Both the position numbers and the translations under genes were made by a program. Positions 58,734-64,000 of a DNA stretch of 64,000 bases are shown here, piece after piece (the first letter of the stretch is position 1; each line of letters opens with the position of its first letter). The DNA is from Diphasiastrum complanatum (taxonomy: Eukaryota > Streptophyta > Lycopodiopsida > Lycopodiales > Lycopodiaceae), in contig CM055096.1 of assembly GCA_029204225.1 (NCBI GenBank), forward strand, positions 44,997,967 through 45,061,966. Reading direction: 5' to 3'. The notes under the pieces were generated by a model. That model worked only from the letters and a program-made list of their open reading frames with translations. It made no database searches and was not told where the DNA came from.

Positions 58734-60260
58734 TCAATACAACTGGCCGGCAATCAGCTGATAAGGTCTAGCCTTCAAGATCAATTTTCGTTGTTCCGCC
58801 TTTGGTAGTGATTTGTCTGGTTGGCCATGCATTAGATATTCAACAATGTCGACAGCCCATTCTGGTGCTGTGTCCACATAAAATAAGGCATCATCTGCTA
58901 GCTTATCGTCAGGTTGGGTGGCAATCTCCTTTCCCTTGATTCGTGACACATGATCTGCCATGTAGTGTTGTTTTCCCTTGCGAACTACTATCCGAAAATC
59001 AAACTCCAACAACAGAAGTAGCCATCTGGTGATTCTTCCGGTGTTGCAAGTTTTATTAACGAGATAGAGCAAGGGTTGATGGTCCGTATAAAAAGCAAAA
59101 TGTGTGGCCATCAAGTAATGTCGAAATTTCTTAACCGCATAGATCATTGTCAGTGCTTCCCGAATAGTTCATTTCGGTATCACTAAGCTGTCGGCTTGCG
59201 AACCGGATTGGAAAATCCTTTTTGTGCTCACCTGGCTGGGTTAAGACTGCTCCAACTGCATACTTCGATGCGTCCATATGCACGTGAAACTCAATGGACC
59301 AATTGGGTGGGCGTAAAATCGGTGCTGAAACCAATGGATCCTTCAGCTTTTGGAAAGCCTTTAGGGCTTCCTCATTCCAATGTGGATCCGTTGTGAGTTT
59401 GTAGATTGGTCTAGCTAACTCCGCAAAATCAAGAATGAAGATCTTATAATAGTTAGCATGACCCATGAAAATGTAGACCTCGCGGATCGTCCCCGGTGGT
59501 GGTAGATCAATAATGATCCTGATCTTTAATAGATGTGTGGCGATCCCGTGTCTTGACACTATATGGCCGAGTATCAAGCCATGTGTCACCCAGAATTGAC
59601 ATTTTTCTGGATTCAGGGAGATATGGTAGTCGCGGCATTTTTGTAACACCTTCTCCAAATTGGATAAGTGTTCTGAATCTGGTCCATGCACGCACAGATC
59701 GTCCAAGAAAATTTCCAGAAAATTTTGCAAATAATCTTTGAATGCCGCCTGCATGACTCACTGGAAAGTGCTTGGGGCATTGCAAAGTCCGAAAGGCATC
59801 ACTTTATAGGCATAGGTTCCCCATTCCGTGGAAAATGTTGTCTTGTGCTGGTCTTGGGGGGCTATTTCACTTGGTTATAGCTGTTAAAGCCGTCCAGAAA
59901 ATTGTAGGCTTCGACGCCAGCTACCCTGTCGAGGACACTTTCCGTAAATGGTAAAGAAAAATGGTCCTTTTTGGTGACTGCATTTAGCGCCTTTAGATTC
60001 ACACAGATCCGCATTTTTCGTTCTTCTTGGGTACTATAACTATCGACAATACCCATTCTGTGTGCTCGATCTCATAAATGAAATCTGCGTCCATCAGCTT
60101 TTGCAACTCCTACTTGATCAGTACTGTATAATTCGAGTTGCAGCGGTAGTAACGGCTCACCTTGGGGACTGCTCCGCCCACCAAGGGTATGGTATGATGG
60201 ACTAATGTTGGCGGAATGCCCTTTAGATCACTATAGCTCCAGACAAAACAATCTTTATAT
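58734..60260 (-). pseudogene. Gypsy reverse transcriptase and RNase H
   Basis: RT opens VEYKDCFVWSYSDLKGIPP and HTIPLVGGAVPKVSRYYRCN, and continues LMDADFIYEIEHTEWV, MRICVNLKALNAVTKKDHF, LPFTESVLDRVAGVEAY and [10 protein letters not shown]. After a break it gives MQAAFKDYLQNFLEIFLDD, where the active site reads FLDD. ILGHIVSRHGIATH and GHANYYKIFILDFAELARPI follow. RNase H has FHVHMDASKYAVGAVLTQ, IRFASRQLSDTEMNYS, YAVKKFRHYLMATHFAFYTD, HQPLLYLVNKT and the HYMADHVSRI end. Several stops and frameshifts (60,120, 59,860, 59,757, 59,150). Confidence 0.92.
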
Positions 60261-61071
60261 TCCACCAACAAGGATCATAGTCTCTTGAACTGCGTGGGTG
60301 TTAATTGCTCTCCCACATGCACTATCCTTTCTTCTTTTCCTGGCTCCGCAAGATTCATCGGCTGTGTTCGCGCAGGTCCCTTGAAGACTTGTTCCGCTGG
60401 TGCCTGACTTTGATCATGTTCTCGTTGGGCTTGTGGCATCATGATTACCACGTCGTCCAAAGTATAATTCTTGAAAGTATCCAACATCTCGTGAATTGGA
60501 GCTCATCGAGATTCCTCTTTCAGCATATTGATCTTGGCTCGACTGGTCATTTTTTGTTTTTTTGTCACCTATGTAGAAGATGACGCTGTGTCTGAGTCCA
60601 ACTAGAGTGACTTCAAGGAATCCAACACCTTATTTTTGCTCTTTTTTGTCATTTTAGTGGGTTCTTCCTTGTTGTCTTTCTTTGGGACTGCCGTGACATT
60701 CGTCTCATGGTTGCGAATGTCGTCGTCTATTGTAGCTATTGCCTCTTCGGGTAGGTCACTCCATCAGATCACCTGGTTGTAGCGTTGCTTCAACTGATTA
60801 TTTTTATTCGCAGGTGCCTTGGGTGGATCGATCCTTGAGACTTTCGCCATAGCAGGCTTTTGTGGTGGTTGAGCTGGTACCTTCTTGGTTCCGTAACGAT
60901 CTGGGTCCATGTGGTGTAGGACCTATTCATCAATCAGCTCAATCTCCTCATTATAAGTTAGAGCATGTTGCCAAGGGACTAGATCATCGTCCACTGGGTT
61001 CTCAATAGGCTCTGTTGACAACCATGCTACGTTTATCATATTCACCCCAAATGTGATTGGTGTGTCCATAG
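60261..61071 (-). pseudogene. Gypsy protease-RT linker
   Basis: Mostly open minus-strand sequence with a few stops: VDDDLVPWQHALTYNEEIEL, VLHHMDPDRYGTKKVPAQPP, DDDIRNHETNVTAVPKKDNK, an acidic/basic stretch, then MLDTFKNYTLDDVVIMM and LTPTQFKRL leading to RT. It has no catalytic domain and joins protease to RT as in other gypsy polyproteins. Confidence 0.7.
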
Positions 61072-62205
61072 TCATTTGGATGAAGATGTACTCGGTTCTG
61101 GATCTGATTCATATTGACATGCCTGGCAGTCAATAGTTGATAATGCATCTGTCCATCTCATGACATCCGTCTCTGAATGATAGCGACCTTCCTTGGCTGG
61201 CCTTGGGCGATCAATCGTATGATCTATCATGGATGATCCGTCATCAGCCTTGGGTGCAATAGGTTTCACCGCCCATGTGGTTGGATTAACCTTTATAGTC
61301 TGTTCTCTGTTCTCGAAGGTGAGTTTCCCTGTACCCCAGATGTGTACTACTTGCGCAGTCCTCAACCATGGTCTTCCCAGTAAAACACGGTATGCAGATG
61401 GAGATTCAGGTATATCCATGACTACAAAAGTAATCACAAACTGCATGCCTGCTATCTTTTTGGGGATATTGGCAACTACACCTTTTGGTTTCACACAAGA
61501 ATTATCTGCTAGCTTGATGGCGAATCTTGCTGGCTTCAATCCTTGTGAACCCCATTTTTCATGTAAAGTAGTGGAGATCATATTGACACCCGATCCTCCA
61601 TCTACCACTGCCACCTCGTCCTCGTATCTCTTGTGTTTGATTGGCAAAGTGATGTTATGTTCCTCACTTTCCCATGCTACTCCAATGTAGAGGATGTTAT
61701 TTGTTTCATCATAGCCCACACAATATATGGGCTCAAGCGCTACTGGCTCCTCATCCGCTTTGGCCCATTCAGCTAGAAGGCTCTTCGCTTGTGGTGCAAT
61801 CCGTAGTAGTTCTCCGAGTGGTAAACTAATATGGCTTGATAGTAAAGGTATGAGCCTTTCAGTGCGTGGTTCCTCAGGCTCCACCATGTAAAAAGGTGGT
61901 TCATGTTGGTGCAACCGATCATTTTGATCAGTGCACAGTGGTGAGCCCATTTGTGGTTCTCGTTTGACGCCGACTGGAGGTTCTGTGGGATTGTCTCTTT
62001 CTTGCTCTTTTTCATCTGCTTGTGCTTTTTGTACCCAGTGTCTTATTTTTTGGTACTGTCTTCTCTCTTCCCTCACATTTGGATATGGCGTTGAAGTTGA
62101 GAGTTGGTCGTCAGTGACCGATGGTGGTGGTGAGGGAGCCACTTCCTTCATCTTCTGTGCTCACGTAACAGCTAACACAGGAGCGTGGAATTGTCGACCT
62201 TCCGA
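61072..62205 (-). pseudogene. Gypsy aspartic protease region
   Basis: A 359-codon open frame from 62,151. The N-terminal half is Pro/Glu-rich. LPLGELLRIAPQAKSLLAEW and a YCVGYDETNNILYIGVAWES element precede the retropepsin fold, whose active site reads VAVVDGGSGVNMIS (DGG in place of DTG/DSG). VVANIPKKIAGMQFVITFVV and the flap-partner VLLGRPWLRTAQVVHIW follow. LGRPWL is the usual hydrophobic-Gly pair of gypsy proteases. It is in the same frame as the zinc-knuckle segment upstream, separated by a stop at 62,206. Confidence 0.88.
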
Positions 62206-63719
62206 TTACATCCCTGCTGGAACTGTTGGTTGTTGTATCGCTATGAAGTTGAGAGGTGTATTGGTTCTATGTTTTAATGGACAATTCTTGTAACAGTGTC
62301 CATAACCGCATTCTCGGCAGGAGGTTGTATATTGTCCCTTGTAGGGACATTCTGCTATTCTATGTCCTTCGCCGCATGCGTAGCAGCCGTAATTTCTTCT
62401 GCCTTGGAGCTGAGTTTGAGCTGCATAGGCCGAAATATATTCATTTATGGCAGGATCCATAAATGGTTCATCTGGTCCATACCATGTTGCTGCACAAGTT
62501 GAGGTGGCATTTGCATCTCTGGTTCCGCTGTTGTCAGGTTTACATGGGCCACTTGTTGATTGGCTGGCCCTGGTGGAGCAGGTAAGGCCATACGCTGTGG
62601 TTGATTTGGTGTGCCGTACCTTGGTGCCGCGTTGGGTGCCCCTTGATGATAAGGATAGGAAGTCTGATAAGGACTTCTCTTCTGTTGAACAATCCGGGGG
62701 TTAAACAGGCAAAATGCCGTATCGTGCGATGTTGCATTGCATAGATGGCAGAATCTATGTGTCAGTCTCAGATTTTGCTTTAGGACTAGACACTCGTTCG
62801 TTGTATGGTTTTGCATGCATACTGAACACAATACATTCTCCCGTCGAGGGTACTGCAGCTGGTTTAGTTCCAGTTGATGTGGAGTTACTGCTACAGTTCC
62901 CTGTAAGGCCTTCAATTTTTGGTCAAACTGCGCCGTAAGTTGCTCCATCTACTGTTTGTGTAATTTTGTCATTTGCTCCAGCAGCAGTTCTGAGGATAGA
63001 GTAGATGTGTTTGATGATGATGATGCGATCCAGGGAGTAGGAGTGTGGGTGGAAGGATATTCGTCATCAGATCCCTCATCCTCTTCCCTGATGGCATCTT
63101 CCATAGCTTCTTGCAGAGTAGCGTACTGCTCCCGTCGTTTCAGTTCTCTTCTGATGCTTCGTGGTAATCCGGCTAGAAACTACATGATCACCGCATGATC
63201 GGGAGTCATGGCTGCACTACACTCGGATCGTAGATGTTTGACCCGTTCAATATAGTCCCGGACCCCTTCTCGTTTTCCCATCTTGACCTTGCTCAACAGG
63301 AGAAACGGGTCTTCCAGGAACCTTCTTGGTTTAAAGCGCATAATGAGAGCCGCTTTAACTGCTTCCCAGGTGGATTTCTCTTTCTTTGATAGGTTGAAAA
63401 ACCAATCTTGAGCCACTGCTAGTAAGGACATAGGGACTAGCATCAGCTTCTCCGCAGGTGTCCATTCGCCGTAGATTTCATAAGCTTGCTCGTAGATCTA
63501 GAGGAATCGGATGAGATCTGATGATCCTTCGTATTTTGGTATTTCCATCCATGATGCTCTCCGGACTGCTTGCAAGGGAGCGACAAGTACGGGTTGGCCC
63601 ATTGGATCCATTGGTGCTGGTTCCGGTTCTGCCTCTTGTTGCACAGCTGCTAATCTGGGAAGGTGTGGTGCTTGATTTGCTATCCTTCGTGCTATTGATC
63701 GTTCCGATCTCAGATTCAT
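62206..63719 (-). pseudogene. Gypsy gag with four zinc knuckles
   Basis: Starts MNLRSERSIARRIANQ at 63,719. The capsid part reads VPMSLLAVAQDWFFNLSKKE, STWEAVKAALIMRFKPRRF, FLLLSKVKMGKREGVRDYIE and FLAGLPRSIRRELKRREQYA, a typical Retrotrans_gag. Stops lie at 63,497, 63,179 and near 62,951. A coiled region (MEQLTAQFDQKLKAL) precedes two knuckles, CSVCMQNHTTNEC and CHLCNATSHDTAFC. A Pro/Gln-rich linker follows, then a frame change near 62,490, then two more knuckles, CYACGEGHRIAEC and CRECGYGHCYKNC. Most plant gypsy gags have one or two. The frame change between the pairs is more likely an indel than programmed frameshifting. Confidence 0.88.
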
Positions 63720-64000
63720 CCGATGGTGGATTCCAAAGTGATTGGATCTTGCTTATACAGTAGGATGCAGTCTGGATCTTCAAATATCTGATCGATCTGA
63801 TTGGCCGGAAGTGAATTTTAGGCCTTTTACGATGGTTTTTCCTTGATAACTTTTTACTCCTTGCACTGATTGACCTGAGATTTTGACAGTAGTTGGATCT
63901 GATGCAGATCTTTCCACTAATCTGGTCTGCGAGAGTCATCTTGTGCGAGGGTTGGCTGTGTGAGGGTTCTTTAGCTGTTTTGCAGGTAAAAAACTTGATA
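63720..64000 (-). other. Gypsy 5' leader, running off the window
   Basis: Untranslated sequence upstream of gag on the minus strand. It shares GATCTGATGCAGATCT and GCGAGGGTTGG blocks with 42,425-42,885. The 5' LTR and primer-binding site must lie beyond 64,000. Confidence 0.6.

Noticed and set aside
62445-62495. Programmed frameshift between gag and protease
   Set aside because: The frame change falls between two zinc-knuckle pairs of gag, and the upstream frame already contains ordinary stops. A decay indel is simpler.

Overview
This window is nuclear DNA from a land plant. The evidence is a spliced plant PRP38 splicing-factor gene with canonical GT-AG introns, a nuclear-type tRNA-Leu(CAA) gene, two exons of an RBX1-like RING gene, and dense layers of decayed plant Ty1/copia and Ty3/gypsy retrotransposons mixed with hAT-like, MULE-like and LINE relics. 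Long CT/GA/CA microsatellites and a TE-swollen 5.6 kb intron suggest a large, repeat-rich genome (fern, gymnosperm or similar). That lineage guess is inference only.

Layout. 1-9,345: a mosaic of broken copia copies. It includes a 1.24 kb inversion (445-1,686), one internally deleted copia element between two related LTR-like blocks (4,414-6,856), and three copies of the same RT segment. 9,346-19,621: two minus-strand copia elements. Copia A (about 10,018-13,655) keeps a 766-codon open frame, a perfect 13-nt tRNA-Met-type primer-binding site and a partial 5' LTR. Copia B (14,691-19,390) has a 3' LTR and polypurine tract, carries a solo LTR with a perfect TTAGG target duplication, and is fused in frame at its 5' end to a piece of an unrelated accessory ORF. 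A small three-exon coding remnant lies between them. 19,600-24,080: microsatellites, a pyrimidine-rich tract, a dispersed repeat and one copia RNase H relic. 24,082-28,886: Copia D, a plus-strand element with both LTRs, primer-binding site, gag/protease/partial integrase and polypurine tract. Its RT-RNase H region is replaced by an unrecognised 215-codon ORF. 28,887-37,338: mostly unique AT-rich DNA with an LTR-like block, an exon-like orphan frame, tRNA-Leu and an 89-bp duplication.

37,339-45,900 (minus): the one intact-looking host protein gene, PRP38, with seven exons and 405 codons. Its fourth intron holds an antisense hAT-like relic and a gypsy leader fragment. 46,000-52,500: a MULE/SWIM relic, two clean RBX1 exons on the minus strand, and a LINE reverse-transcriptase relic. 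53,342-64,000 (minus): a large gypsy element running off the right edge, in the order gag (four zinc knuckles), protease, RT, RNase H, integrase. A roughly 3.2 kb coiled-coil accessory ORF lies downstream in the env position.

How the parts relate. The functional host content is PRP38, tRNA-Leu and possibly RBX1. The other features are layered mobile elements. Copia A, B and D and the solo LTRs share a CACRTGTG-palindrome-rich LTR family. The gypsy accessory ORF supplied the segment captured by Copia B, and the gypsy leader recurs in the PRP38 intron, so the families have been recombining with each other.
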